DNA of 35,455 nt. Source: Phycisphaerales bacterium. GTDB taxonomy: Bacteria; Planctomycetota; Phycisphaerae; Phycisphaerales; SM1A02. Below the pieces are notes generated by a model that worked only from the letters and a program-made list of their open reading frames with translations, had not been told where the DNA came from and made no database searches. The stretch is taken from NCBI GenBank assembly GCA_014237965.1, contig JABABZ010000006.1, positions 1 through 35,455 of the forward strand, in the 5' to 3' direction. The position numbers and the translations under genes were made by a program. Shown piece by piece: positions 24,715 through 33,376 of the stretch (its first letter is position 1; every line of letters begins with the position of its first letter).

Positions 24715-25265
24715 TCGCGATCGTCATCGTCGGTGTGGTCCTGTTGATGGTCCTGATCTGGGCGGTCGTCACCTTCAATCGGCTGGTTTCCGTCCGTCAG
24801 CATCTCAAGGAGAGCTGGTCCGACGTCGACGTCGAGCTCAAGCGACGTTACGACCTCATCCCGAATCTGGTCTCGACCGTGAAGGGGTACGCGGCCCACG
24901 AGCGGGAGACGCTCGAGAAGGTGGTGGAACTCCGGAATCACGCCCAGGCGAACCATGGGCGTCCCGATCGGCAGAGTGGCGACGAGCAGGCCCTGGTTTC
25001 GGGGCTCGGAAGGCTCATGGCGGTGGCCGAGGCGTATCCCGATCTGAAGGCCGATGCGAACTTCATGGCCTTGCAGGAGGAACTGGCCAACACCGAGGAT
25101 CGCATTGCGGCGGGACGTCGGTTCTACAACGGCAACGTTCGAGAGATGAACCAGCTCTGCACCACGGTGCCGTCGAACATCGTGGCGAATCTCTTCGGTT
25201 TCGAGTCGGAGGGCTTCTTCGAAGTCGACTCGACCACGCGCGAACCCGTCTCCACGGACTTCTAG
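24711..25265 (+). CDS. LemA family protein (second copy)
   Basis: 184 residues, clearly a paralogue of the 23292 gene. It has one N-terminal transmembrane helix (MIAIVIVGVVLLMVLIWAVV), then KESWSDVDVELKRRYDLIPN, LVSTVKGYAAHERETLEKV, LMAVAEAYPDLKADANFMAL, QEELANTEDRIAAGRRFYNG and VPSNIVANLFGFESEGFFEV. Conservation is strongest in the central helices and weak at both ends. ATG 24711 overlaps the stop of the membrane protein gene. The gene ends 87 bases before the chosen ruvB start. Confidence 0.93.
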   Translation: MIAIVIVGVVLLMVLIWAVVTFNRLVSVRQHLKESWSDVDVELKRRYDLIPNLVSTVKGYAAHERETLEKVVELRNHAQANHGRPDRQSGDEQALVSGLGRLMAVAEAYPDLKADANFMALQEELANTEDRIAAGRRFYNGNVREMNQLCTTVPSNIVANLFGFESEGFFEVDSTTREPVSTDF

Positions 25266-25352
25266 CGACCCGAGCCCGGTTCGGCCGCCAAGATCCAGAG
25301 ATCGATGTTCCCGGGACTGGCATTGATCGCTCATTGCCCCGATGATGCGGGC

Positions 25353-26369
25353 ATGGCAAGAGAGCGAATCGTCTCCGGGGAGTCGCAGGATGGGGAGAAG
25401 CACTCCGTGCCCGAGCCCTCCGTGTCATCCGGGCCGGTGGTTCGCCCGAAGACCCTCCAGGACTACGTCGGCCAGTCGGCACTGGTCGAACGGCTTTCCA
25501 TCGCGATGGAAGCGGTCAAAGGTCGCGGGGAGTCGATGGAACATGTCCTGTTGCATGGCCCACCCGGACTCGGGAAGACCACCCTGGCGCATGTCATCGC
25601 CAATGAGATGGGCTCGACGGCCTGGGTGACCAGCGGGCCGGCCTTGAACAAGGCGGCGGATCTGGTCGGCACGCTGACGAAACTCGGCGAGGGTGACGTG
25701 CTCTTCATCGACGAGATCCACCGGCTGCCGCCCGCGGTCGAAGAGTACATCTATCCCGCGATGGAGGACTTCAAGGTCGACTTCACAGTCGACAGCGGGA
25801 TGCACGCCAAGGTGATCACGCTCACGTTGAAACCGTTCACGTTGATCGGTGCGACGACCCGCGCGGGAATGCTCACGCAGCCGTTGCGAGCTCGTTTCGG
25901 GATCACGCATCATCTCGAGTACTACCCGCACTCCGACCTGATCGAGATTCTCCAGCGTGCCGTGGTTCGCATGGGTATCCCGACGGTGGCGGCCAGTGGC
26001 GTCGACGCGATCGCGGAGAGAAGTCGCGGAACACCACGAGTGGCGCTTCGGCTGCTTCGCCGGGTTCGAGACTTCGCGGAAGTTCGCGGAACGGGCGCGA
26101 TCGACGCGCCGGCCGTCACGGCGGCGCTCGAACTTGAAGGCGTGGACGACCTCGGACTCGACGAGATCGATCGAAAGTACCTGCGGGTGCTGGCCGAGGT
26201 CTATGAAGGTGGTCCCGCCGGTCTGGAAGCGATCGCGGCCACGATGGGCGGCGATGCCGGAACGCTCGAGGACATCGTCGAGCCCTACCTGCTTCAGATC
26301 GGTTTTCTTTCACGGACCCCGCGAGGCCGGAAACTCACGGCTGCCGGCGAGGGGCACCTGCGGGGCTGA
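25353..26369 (+). CDS. ruvB: Holliday junction branch-migration ATPase RuvB
   Basis: 338 residues, normal for RuvB, the hexameric motor that drives branch migration with RuvA. Seen: RPKTLQDYVGQSALVERLSI, Walker A HGPPGLGKTTLAH (residues 68-80), sensor-linked TSGPALNKAADLVGTLT, Walker B DVLFIDEIHRLPPAVEE, FTLIGATTRAGMLTQPLRAR with the arginine finger, and the C-terminal winged helix (YLRVLAEVYEGGPAGLEAIA to FLSRTPRGRKLT). ATG 25353 gives the usual short N-terminus; ATG 25305 would add 16 residues of unlikely character. ruvA and ruvC are not beside it. It converges on lptD with 22 bases between the stops. Confidence 0.96.
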   Translation: MARERIVSGESQDGEKHSVPEPSVSSGPVVRPKTLQDYVGQSALVERLSIAMEAVKGRGESMEHVLLHGPPGLGKTTLAHVIANEMGSTAWVTSGPALNKAADLVGTLTKLGEGDVLFIDEIHRLPPAVEEYIYPAMEDFKVDFTVDSGMHAKVITLTLKPFTLIGATTRAGMLTQPLRARFGITHHLEYYPHSDLIEILQRAVVRMGIPTVAASGVDAIAERSRGTPRVALRLLRRVRDFAEVRGTGAIDAPAVTAALELEGVDDLGLDEIDRKYLRVLAEVYEGGPAGLEAIAATMGGDAGTLEDIVEPYLLQIGFLSRTPRGRKLTAAGEGHLRG

Positions 26370-26391
26370 GCGCTGCCGCGACGCGCCGGAT

Positions 26392-29300
26392 TCAATACGT
26401 CGGGAAGCCCACGCCGGGTGTCGGAGGCACGGCGATCCGCAGGCCGAAGATCGTCTCGTCTCGGATCAGGTCGTATCCGACCGTCATGGAGAAATTGAAG
26501 TCGGGGAGCGTTCTGACGATGGAGGCGCTCGCGGCGCGGAACTCGCCACGGCGCAGGTCGTACTGCGGTGAGATTCCGAGTTGATACAGGCGGCCGATCC
26601 GATACCGGAGTCCGGCCTGGAGCAGTTCGTCGTCTGTGGCTGCGAGGAATCGATACTCCAGATAGGTGCTCGTGTCGGGGGCGTGGTTCATCTCGACGCC
26701 GACCGATCCTCGCAGCAGACCGTTGATGTTCCGGACTTCCGGAGATCCCGAGGTGAGGTCGACGACCTCGCGGTCGTCCCACCCGAAGAGTCCGGATCCG
26801 GCCAGGGTCAGCGAACTGCTCAACTGCCAGATCGCGCTTCCGTAGGCGTGGCTGCCCCATTGGCTCAACTCCGGTTCCCAGCTGTAGAACTGGGGATACG
26901 GAGATTGCACCCATGAGTAGGGGTTGTACTGGGTCAGCGGCGCCAGGCTGGGCTCGATGGCGGAAGACCGTTGGAAGTCGTCCGCGCCGTCGTTGAAGAC
27001 GGCGCCGTAGTCGAGGATCAGAAAGTCGACGGACTCACGGTTGCCCGGTCCGCCCCGCTGGGTCTGCAGCGTCTGGCGAATTCCGATCTGTGCCGCGGTG
27101 CCGCCGGTGGCGCCTTCGATGCGCTGGTCGTAGATCGGAAAGGCGCCGGTGGGGAGGCTGTCCCATCCGTACCAGAGCGTTGCGTTGGGTTCGATGATGT
27201 GCCGAAGCCGGTGGACGTCGAAGAAGTCGCTTCGCGCGTCATTGTCGATCTCGACGAAACTGGTGCTCGCCCGGGCGCCGCCGCCGAGCATCACGCGGTA
27301 CTCGTCAAGGTCCTGGTCCAGTCCCTGCTTCTCTCGATACTGGTTCCAGTTGCCGTTCATGTACCCGGTGAACCGTCCGAAGACGAAGGGCGAGACGTTC
27401 CAGCCCTCTCCGGAGATGGGAAGCGCGAACTCCTGTCGGGTGTGGAATCGCTGGACGAGGTCGTCGTTGTAGCCGACGCTCTCATAGAGCGAGCTCACGG
27501 TGTCGGAGGCGTCGTCGGTCGCGAAGGCCTGCTTCTTGACGCCAAGGCTCTCGGCGGTGCCCGCGGTCGGAGAGAGTCGCATGCTCGAGAAGCCGTAGTT
27601 GCTCGACCAGGTCACGGTCTCGAACAGGTCGTCGCCTTCACGGTCGTAGGTGATCTCGGGAAGTTTCTCGACCTGATAGGGCCGGCTGGCGATCAGCCAT
27701 CCATTCGAGATGAAGTCGTTCAGCTTCGACTTGCCCAGGAAGGACAGCGAGGTGTTGTCCGGGCTGTAGTCGAGATACAGGGACGACTCGTACTCGCGTC
27801 GGTTGTTGTACGCCCGTTGTCGCCACGACGTGGCCCAGGTCTGATCGGAGAGATAGGACAACTGGGCTTCGAGGTAGAGGTCCGCGGAGAGCACCGCGCG
27901 ATACTCGCCCACCACCTCGCCGCGAAGACCTTGATCGATCTCGACATTCCGTCCCGACGTCGTACGGTCGGTACCGCCGAAGTCGTAGAGTCCGTAGAGG
28001 TCGACGGAGCCGGATCCGGCGATGCCGCCGAGCCGAGACAGTTCGAGGTCGAGTCCGACGGCGGGGCCTCGTTTCTCGAAGCCATCGATGAGCAGATCCG
28101 CCGCGACCCAGTTCGGTTCCGCCAGACCGAGGAGTCGGAAGAGATCCCAGGTGGTTCCGATTCCGAACCCCTTGTCGGCCTGGTAGCCGGAACTGAGTCT
28201 CTTCAGTGGCGGCTGTTCCGCCGTGCCTTCGAATCCCGGCCAGTAGAAGAAGGGGATCCCGCTGGCGTTCATGGTGAGACCGTCTCCCTTGACCCAGGTC
28301 GTGGTCTCACCGTTGGAGTCGGGTCGTTCGGTCACGGTCACCCGCTCGAGGCCGATCGAGAGATGCGGGTTGAAGAACTCGCTGGTCGAGATCGTCGCCC
28401 GGTCGGCCTTCCACTGGTCGGAGGCGAGCTGCCGCATCTCCTCGGCCCGGGCGTAGACCGGAAGCACTCGTCCTCGGCGGGAATAGGTCCGAAGGACGGC
28501 ATCCATGATGACCGCCTGGTTGTTGGGAAGGTCGTAGTAGACGCTCGATCCTCTGAGCGTGTAGTTGCCGTCGCTCGCGCGGACCGCGCCCTCGAGGAAG
28601 ATTCCGGTGATTGCTTCGGCCTGGACGGTGGCGGTCCCTTCGCGGAGCCCGCGAATGGTTCCGGGAGTCAGGAAGACGACGCCTCGTTCGGCGACCAGCG
28701 AGAGCCTTCGAATGTCCTCGCCCGTGTTGGCGCCGTCGTAGTCGATCACCACGGACCCGACCACGACGACGGCATCGCGCGCCTCGTCGATGATCACATC
28801 ATTCGCGTTGAAGGAGACCAGGCCTCTCGGATCGAAGATCGGAACCTCGCCGCTGCCGGATACCGGAAGTTCGATCTCGGTCGGACCGGTTGCGATGGTC
28901 GTGGGAGGTTCCCGCACGATCCTGCCCCCGGGTTCGAGGACCGGTTTCGGAGGGCTTGCGGGAATCTGTACATCGAGTCGGTTGCCGAGAGACGGGAGAG
29001 GGCGAGTGACGAGCGTCTTCAAGTACCTGGCGAGACGTCTTTCGCCACGGGCCACGGTGGCGTTGCGCACCGGTTCCTTGTCGAGGAGAACGGTCCTCAT
29101 CCTGACCGTTCCGGAGATCGTCGCGGTGACCAACACGTCCTGGCCGGAAGCGCCGAGACCCGCTCGTCGGGTCGGCTCCGAGACTTTCGGGAACCAGAAT
29201 GCGACCTGAGTCACGAGCCCGTCCCTGGTCGGGAGGCGATTGATCCAGATCAAGGCCGCGTCTGCACGGAACGCATAGGTTCCGAGGGTGACTTCGACGT

Positions 29301-29550
29301 CACCTTCCAGATAGAGCCTCTTGGTGTCATCGACCGTCCAGTCTCTGACCTTCCTGGCATCGATCTCGAGATCGTGCTGGACCGGCAGAATGGGCAGGAC
29401 GAATCCCCCGAGGCTGGATCCATCGATCGCCACTCGTCGAGTGGGCGGTGTACTTCGATCATCCTGATCGCTGCCGCCACTCGGAGCGGCGAGGGAGATT
29501 CCGCCGATCAGGAGGCTGCCGAAGGCTGCGATGAGCAAGGGGTGAAGCAT
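26392..29550 (-). CDS. lptD: LPS-assembly outer-membrane protein LptD
   Basis: 1,052 residues. LptD is the outer-membrane barrel that inserts LPS from the periplasmic bridge. Seen: a signal peptide (MLHPLLIAAFGSLLIGGISL), then two OstA/LptA-like jellyroll stretches in an extended N-terminal half (about residues 60-400; DWTVDDTKRLYLEGDVEVTL, DGNYTLRGSSVYYDLPNNQA), then the barrel entry MNASGIPFFYWPGF. A long beta-strand region follows, ending on the aromatic FPTY, as outer-membrane barrels do. I see no cysteine at all, so the disulfides of the E. coli protein cannot form. No Shine-Dalgarno sequence precedes ATG 29550; a TAGCAT box lies 11 bases upstream. The protein implies an LPS-bearing outer membrane. 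Confidence 0.88.
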   Translation of the reverse strand: MLHPLLIAAFGSLLIGGISLAAPSGGSDQDDRSTPPTRRVAIDGSSLGGFVLPILPVQHDLEIDARKVRDWTVDDTKRLYLEGDVEVTLGTYAFRADAALIWINRLPTRDGLVTQVAFWFPKVSEPTRRAGLGASGQDVLVTATISGTVRMRTVLLDKEPVRNATVARGERRLARYLKTLVTRPLPSLGNRLDVQIPASPPKPVLEPGGRIVREPPTTIATGPTEIELPVSGSGEVPIFDPRGLVSFNANDVIIDEARDAVVVVGSVVIDYDGANTGEDIRRLSLVAERGVVFLTPGTIRGLREGTATVQAEAITGIFLEGAVRASDGNYTLRGSSVYYDLPNNQAVIMDAVLRTYSRRGRVLPVYARAEEMRQLASDQWKADRATISTSEFFNPHLSIGLERVTVTERPDSNGETTTWVKGDGLTMNASGIPFFYWPGFEGTAEQPPLKRLSSGYQADKGFGIGTTWDLFRLLGLAEPNWVAADLLIDGFEKRGPAVGLDLELSRLGGIAGSGSVDLYGLYDFGGTDRTTSGRNVEIDQGLRGEVVGEYRAVLSADLYLEAQLSYLSDQTWATSWRQRAYNNRREYESSLYLDYSPDNTSLSFLGKSKLNDFISNGWLIASRPYQVEKLPEITYDREGDDLFETVTWSSNYGFSSMRLSPTAGTAESLGVKKQAFATDDASDTVSSLYESVGYNDDLVQRFHTRQEFALPISGEGWNVSPFVFGRFTGYMNGNWNQYREKQGLDQDLDEYRVMLGGGARASTSFVEIDNDARSDFFDVHRLRHIIEPNATLWYGWDSLPTGAFPIYDQRIEGATGGTAAQIGIRQTLQTQRGGPGNRESVDFLILDYGAVFNDGADDFQRSSAIEPSLAPLTQYNPYSWVQSPYPQFYSWEPELSQWGSHAYGSAIWQLSSSLTLAGSGLFGWDDREVVDLTSGSPEVRNINGLLRGSVGVEMNHAPDTSTYLEYRFLAATDDELLQAGLRYRIGRLYQLGISPQYDLRRGEFRAASASIVRTLPDFNFSMTVGYDLIRDETIFGLRIAVPPTPGVGFPTY

Positions 29551-29561
29551 CGTCGCTGGAG

Positions 29562-29567
29562 ATGCTA
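29562..29567 (-). promoter_or_regulatory. TAGCAT, possible -10 box before lptD
   Basis: On the minus strand CGGTAGCATC lies upstream of lptD, with TAGCAT ending 11 bases before the ATG. The same ten bases stand before the UbiA gene at 30601-30606. A transcript from here would have a leader of only a few bases. Confidence 0.35.
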
Positions 29568-29617
29568 CCGGTCACGCCGATTCGGCGCTGGATTCCATCG
29601 ATTCCCGGTGCTCCGGG

Positions 29618-30592
29618 TCAGACTCGATAGCCGACCATTCCCGGGTCGGTCGAGGTGAGTTCCTTGAGGAGCGTCATGCAGACGATTCCAACGAAGGTGA
29701 ACACCGCCATCAGGATGGTGGCCTGCCAGAGTCCGAGCGCTGCGAACCAGGCCACCCCGTAGACGCCATGCCACATGGCGCCGTATCGGCGGAGTTTCTC
29801 GGCGCCGAGGGCTCCCCCGACCGGACCGACCTTCCGCCAGGCGACCGCGATGAACGCGATGATCGCCAGAATCGGCCACACGAGCGTTTCAAGTCCGAGG
29901 TCGCCGGGGAGGAAGTACCCCATCGGGTCTCTCCTCGCAGCGATCCCGAGGATGACGATCGACCAGAAACCCCAGCCGAGGAGGATCCCGGCCATCCCGA
30001 GTCCGGTGAGCTGGGGACGCTTTCCCTCGAGATGATGGCCGATGACGGAGATCACGAGAACATGCGTGAAGATCAGCCAGATCGGGAGCATGAAGGCGAT
30101 CTCGTGATTGGGAACCAGCATGTGGGCGACGTGAACCAGCCCGGCCGTGACCACGCCGACCGCGGGGAGGTGCTTCCCGGTGGCGTTGTAGAAGAGCGCC
30201 GCCGTGGCCGCCAGGACGGCGAAGACGAGTCCGCCGGTGCCGAATGGGATGGCGGCTGCGATGGCGAGGAGCAGGGCTCCGATCGTGATCACCACTGCCT
30301 GGGCGGCGCGAATTCTCCCGGCCGGAAGAGGGCGATCGGGGCTGAACGCCGCATCGTGTCGGAGGTCCAGGAGGTCGTTCAAGCTGGTGGCGAACGCGAA
30401 GAGTCCCACGGAAAGCAGCGCGGCGGTGACCAGGCCGATGATCAAGGGCATCTCGAAGGCCGGGAGGAGTTCGTATCTGGGATCCTGCCGGGTGTAGACG
30501 ACGATGAACCACACGTCGGCGATCGCGCCGAAGACCAGTGAGAGTCGGGTCAGCTGGAAAGCGGTCAGGAGTTTCTCGGCGAGCCGCTGCAT
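29618..30592 (-). CDS. UbiA-family prenyltransferase
   Basis: 324 residues with eight or nine hydrophobic segments, typical of UbiA-type integral membrane enzymes that attach isoprenoid chains to aromatic or other acceptors. The first aspartate-rich motif is clear: SLNDLLDLRHDAAFSPDRPL with N72, D73, D76 and D80, followed by LPAGRI. The second motif, usually D-x-x-x-D, is not visible; its place (residues about 185-197) reads GHHLEGKRPQLTG. The acceptor is therefore uncertain, and catalytic ability may differ from classic family members. The start is ATG 30592, with TAGCAT eight bases before it and no Shine-Dalgarno sequence. The long open frame upstream runs antisense to ribH and was left out. 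Confidence 0.85.
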   Translation of the reverse strand: MQRLAEKLLTAFQLTRLSLVFGAIADVWFIVVYTRQDPRYELLPAFEMPLIIGLVTAALLSVGLFAFATSLNDLLDLRHDAAFSPDRPLPAGRIRAAQAVVITIGALLLAIAAAIPFGTGGLVFAVLAATAALFYNATGKHLPAVGVVTAGLVHVAHMLVPNHEIAFMLPIWLIFTHVLVISVIGHHLEGKRPQLTGLGMAGILLGWGFWSIVILGIAARRDPMGYFLPGDLGLETLVWPILAIIAFIAVAWRKVGPVGGALGAEKLRRYGAMWHGVYGVAWFAALGLWQATILMAVFTFVGIVCMTLLKELTSTDPGMVGYRV

Positions 30593-30600
30593 CGGCGTCG

Positions 30601-30606
30601 ATGCTA
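30601..30606 (-). promoter_or_regulatory. TAGCAT, possible -10 box for a leaderless UbiA-gene transcript
   Basis: On the minus strand TAGCAT ends eight bases before ATG 30592, with no Shine-Dalgarno sequence between. The surrounding CGGTAGCATC also occurs before lptD. The divergent ribH promoter must lie in the same 102-base gap. Confidence 0.4.
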
Positions 30607-30626
30607 CCGATCGGGCCGGGTTGCCG

Positions 30627-30632
30627 TACGAT
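30627..30632 (+). promoter_or_regulatory. TACGAT, possible -10 box for ribH-nusB-ftsY
   Basis: TACGAT in the divergent gap, 62 bases before ATG 30695. The -35 region 17 bases upstream is weak (CTACCG), so this is a candidate only. Confidence 0.25.
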
Positions 30633-30694
30633 GTGCCGTCCACGGGTGATCGGCGTTGCCTCGCCATCGGCCGTGAAAACAGGGATTTCGACTC

Positions 30695-31177
30695 ATGACC
30701 GCATCCGACACCATCGCCGCCGACGCCTCCGGACTCCGGATCGCGGTTCTGGTGAGCCGGTATCACGTCGCGATCACGGAAGCCCTGGAGGAAGGGGCGC
30801 GAAACGCCTTCACGTCGGCCGGGGGTGCTCCCGGGGATCTGGAGATCTTCGACTGCCCTGGCGCCTTCGAACTCGCCGGACTCGCCTCGGTGGCGATGGA
30901 GACCGGAAGATTCGATGCCGTCGTCTGTCTCGGTTGCGTGATCCGAGGGGAGACCAGTCACGACGAATGGATCAACTCGGCGGTCGCGAACGAGTTGGCG
31001 GCGATCTCGAGCCGCCACGGTCGTCCCGCCGCATTCGGAGTGATCACCTGCAACGACATGGATCAAGCCCGATCCAGATCCGGAGGAGACCGTGGCAACA
31101 AGGGTGTCGAATCGATGAATGCCGCGATCGTCGCGGTCCGGGTCGCGGTCGCGATCCGAGACGGAGCCGGTTCATGA
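30695..31177 (+). CDS. ribH: 6,7-dimethyl-8-ribityllumazine synthase
   Basis: 160 residues. It makes the lumazine precursor of riboflavin. Seen: the substrate motif CPGAFELAGLA (residues 54-64), CLGCVIRGETSHDEWIN with the proton-transfer histidine H89, AFGVITCNDMDQARSRSGGD, and the phosphate-binding arginine before GGDRGNKGVES. All match the family. ATG 30695 is preceded by AGGGA at a good distance. The stop overlaps nusB (ATGA). The ribH-nusB pairing is common in bacteria, and the addition of ftsY makes a three-gene overlapping operon here. Confidence 0.95.
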   Translation: MTASDTIAADASGLRIAVLVSRYHVAITEALEEGARNAFTSAGGAPGDLEIFDCPGAFELAGLASVAMETGRFDAVVCLGCVIRGETSHDEWINSAVANELAAISSRHGRPAAFGVITCNDMDQARSRSGGDRGNKGVESMNAAIVAVRVAVAIRDGAGS

Positions 31178-31578
31178 AGATCGACCGCGACGCTCGCCGA
31201 TGCGCCTTGCAGGCGATGTACCAGTTCGACGCCGTCGGTGCCGGCGATCACGAGATCATCAGAGAGTCGCTCGAAGGCTCGAGTGCCGCTCCCGAGAATC
31301 AGGAGAAAGGATTCGCGCTCGCGACGCTGGCCTGGGAGTTCCGGGAGGAGAGTGACGAGATGATCCTCCGATTCTCGCCCGACTGGCCGATCCATCGACA
31401 GCCGATGGTGGATCGAAATCTCCTCCGACTCGCCTGTTACGAGATCAACCACGGGGAGACACCGGCGAAGGCGGCGATCAACGAGGCCGTCGAACTGGCC
31501 AAGGAATTCGGTGGCGAGAAGTCTCCGGGATTCGTGAATGCGCTTCTGGATCGCGTCATGCGCGAGGCTGCCTCATGA
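31174..31578 (+). CDS. nusB: Transcription antitermination factor NusB
   Basis: 134 residues, all-helical. NusB joins NusE (ribosomal protein S10) on boxA RNA to prevent early termination of rRNA transcripts. Seen: RDARRCALQAMYQFDA at the start, VDRNLLRLACYEINHGETPAK and INEAVELAKEFGGEKSPGFV then NALLDRV at the end, which is the family's most conserved stretch. The N-terminal third is more divergent. ATG 31174 overlaps the ribH stop and its own stop overlaps ftsY (ATGA), so all three are probably translated in a coupled way. Confidence 0.93.
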   Translation: MKIDRDARRCALQAMYQFDAVGAGDHEIIRESLEGSSAAPENQEKGFALATLAWEFREESDEMILRFSPDWPIHRQPMVDRNLLRLACYEINHGETPAKAAINEAVELAKEFGGEKSPGFVNALLDRVMREAAS

Positions 31579-32522
31579 GGTTCTTCAGGAAGGCGGCGGG
31601 TGCGGTCCGGCAGGGGCTCGCCCGCACCAGGTCGGTTCTGGGGACGGGACTCCGGTCTCTGCTCGCCGGCCGTCGGCTCGATGACGATCTGATCGATCAG
31701 ATCGAGGCGAACCTGATCGGCGCCGATGTGGGCGTGAAGGCCACCGACGAGATCGTCGGTGAACTTCGAGAAGCGGTTCGCAAGGGTGAATTGGAAAAGG
31801 GCGAGGATGCGATCGAATTCCTGAAGTCGCGCTTGAAGCGGCGGTGGGATGATGCGCCGATCGACATCGCGGTCGCCGACGCGTCGCCGACCGTGGTCCT
31901 CGTGGTCGGCGTGAACGGAGTCGGAAAGACCACGAGTGTGGCGAAGATCGCTCACACACTGCGCGGGGAAGGGCGAAGCGTCGTTCTCGCCGCGGCCGAC
32001 ACCTTCCGGGCCGGGGCGGTCGAGCAACTCGCGATCTGGGCCGATCGACTCGGAGTGGATCTGATTCGCGGCGCCGCCGGTGCCGATCCCGCCGCGGTGG
32101 TCTTCGACGCCGTGGACGCGGCCCTCGCCCGGAACGCGGATGTGTTGCTGGTCGACACCGCAGGTCGTCTTCACGTCGAAGCGAATCTGATGCGACAGCT
32201 GGTCAAGATCCGGGAAGTCATCGCCCGCAAGATTCCGGGTGCGCCGCACGAAGTCCTGCTGGTGCTCGACGCGACCAGCGGCCAGAACGGACTCCAGCAG
32301 GCGACCGTCTTCGGGGAGGCCGTCGGCGTGACCGGCATCTTCCTCGCCAAACTCGACGGGACGGCCAGGGGTGGCATCGTGGTCGCCATTCGTGACGCCC
32401 TGAAGGTTCCGGTGAAGCTCGTGGGAGTCGGGGAACGGGTGGAGGACGTCCAGCCGTTCGACCCTGACGCCTTCATTGACGCGATGTTCGCCGCCGAAAC
32501 GGAATCAGCCTCGACATCCTGA
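31575..32522 (+). CDS. ftsY: Signal recognition particle receptor FtsY
   Basis: 315 residues: a short N domain (about residues 20-95) and the GTPase NG domain. It receives the SRP-ribosome complex at the membrane. Seen: the P-loop [16 protein letters not shown] (residues 111-126), [46 protein letters not shown] and [19 protein letters not shown]. The acidic A domain of E. coli FtsY is missing, as in many other bacteria; a basic amphipathic start ([15 protein letters not shown]) could provide membrane contact. ATG 31575 overlaps the nusB stop. Confidence 0.95.
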   Translation: MRFFRKAAGAVRQGLARTRSVLGTGLRSLLAGRRLDDDLIDQIEANLIGADVGVKATDEIVGELREAVRKGELEKGEDAIEFLKSRLKRRWDDAPIDIAVADASPTVVLVVGVNGVGKTTSVAKIAHTLRGEGRSVVLAAADTFRAGAVEQLAIWADRLGVDLIRGAAGADPAAVVFDAVDAALARNADVLLVDTAGRLHVEANLMRQLVKIREVIARKIPGAPHEVLLVLDATSGQNGLQQATVFGEAVGVTGIFLAKLDGTARGGIVVAIRDALKVPVKLVGVGERVEDVQPFDPDAFIDAMFAAETESASTS

Positions 32523-32538
32523 CCCCATCTCGTACGAT
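32511..32538 (+). promoter_or_regulatory. Candidate promoter TCGACA-16-TACGAT for the pseudopilin operon
   Basis: TCGACA (32511-32516; five of six to TTGACA) and TACGAT (32533-32538; four of six to TATAAT) are separated by 16 bases. The pair spans the end of ftsY and the 185-base gap before the pseudopilin gene. Transcription would begin near 32545, giving a leader of about 160 bases in which I see no clear structure. Confidence 0.45.
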
Positions 32539-32707
32539 CATGGAGCGGGGAGGGGTGGATGGCCGAATCCACCACTACCGGCTCACGAAGTCGCCTCTGG
32601 AGAAGACCCGTTCCGCGATCCGGGCATCCCGCCGGGAGAAACCGAACCGGTCGTCCCCGGTACAGATCCCCGTCGATCCCGAAATATCGAACCTGGAACA
32701 GTTCCCG

Positions 32708-33376
32708 ATGAATTCCCGCCCCGAAAAGTCGATGCTCCGAGCCGCCGGGTTCACCCTGATCGAGACGCTCGTGGTCCTCGGAATCATCACGGTGCTGATC
32801 GGAATCTCGGTTCCGACCCTGCGCGGGATGCGCGAGGAGGCGCGGTCGACCGAGTGTCGGACGACGCTCCGGGAGATCGGGCTCGGTCTCTCCGCCTATC
32901 GAGCGAACATGAATGATCGGATTCCCTCCTGCGAGCCGCTTCCGGCGGTGATCGGGGACGAGACGGAGGGCGGTCTTCCCGAAGTGCTCGAGGGTTATCT
33001 CGACAAGGATTGCACCTGTTGGCTCTGCGGCGCGGACGGCGATCCGGAGAGCACGGTCACCGGCACCAGCTATCTCTACGTCCCGGGGCTTCTCCGCTAC
33101 TCGCCGCAGATCCAGATCGCCGTGGCCCAGGCGCTGATTCCGTACCTCGAGAATCCGGATTGGAATCCGACGCAACTCGAACTGCTTCGTCGCAACATCG
33201 AGTCGCGTGAACTCATGGGCGTCTTCGTCCACGAGTCGGGTCGTCGACTTCCCTTGCTCATCGACAGTCAGGACCGTCATCCCGTCGGCGACTTGATTCC
33301 GAGAAACGCCTTGTTCACCGACGGAAGCGTCGCGCAGATGAGAGAGGCGTTCGCGGAGATGGAGGATGGCGGATGA
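32708..33376 (+). CDS. Type II pseudopilin-like protein with a C-terminal DG motif
   Basis: 222 residues. The class III signal is clear: a basic leader (MNSRPEKSMLRAAG) with prepilin peptidase cleavage after G14, F15 as residue +1 and E19 at +5. The hydrophobic helix FTLIETLVVLGIITVLIGIS follows, as in GspG/PilA-type proteins. The soluble part contains CTCWLCGADGD, a cysteine cluster that could bind a metal or form disulfides, and near the end ALFTDGSVAQM, the DG motif of the DUF1559/H-X9-DG pseudopilins abundant in planctomycetes. No secretion machinery is encoded nearby. ATG 32708 is chosen to give a normal leader; ATG 32540 would give one of about 69 residues. Confidence 0.87.
   Translation: MNSRPEKSMLRAAGFTLIETLVVLGIITVLIGISVPTLRGMREEARSTECRTTLREIGLGLSAYRANMNDRIPSCEPLPAVIGDETEGGLPEVLEGYLDKDCTCWLCGADGDPESTVTGTSYLYVPGLLRYSPQIQIAVAQALIPYLENPDWNPTQLELLRRNIESRELMGVFVHESGRRLPLLIDSQDRHPVGDLIPRNALFTDGSVAQMREAFAEMEDGG

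Noticed and set aside
26971-29658. Plus-strand open frame of 895 codons
   Set aside because: Exactly antisense to lptD; the product is rich in Gly, Arg and Val with no domain pattern.
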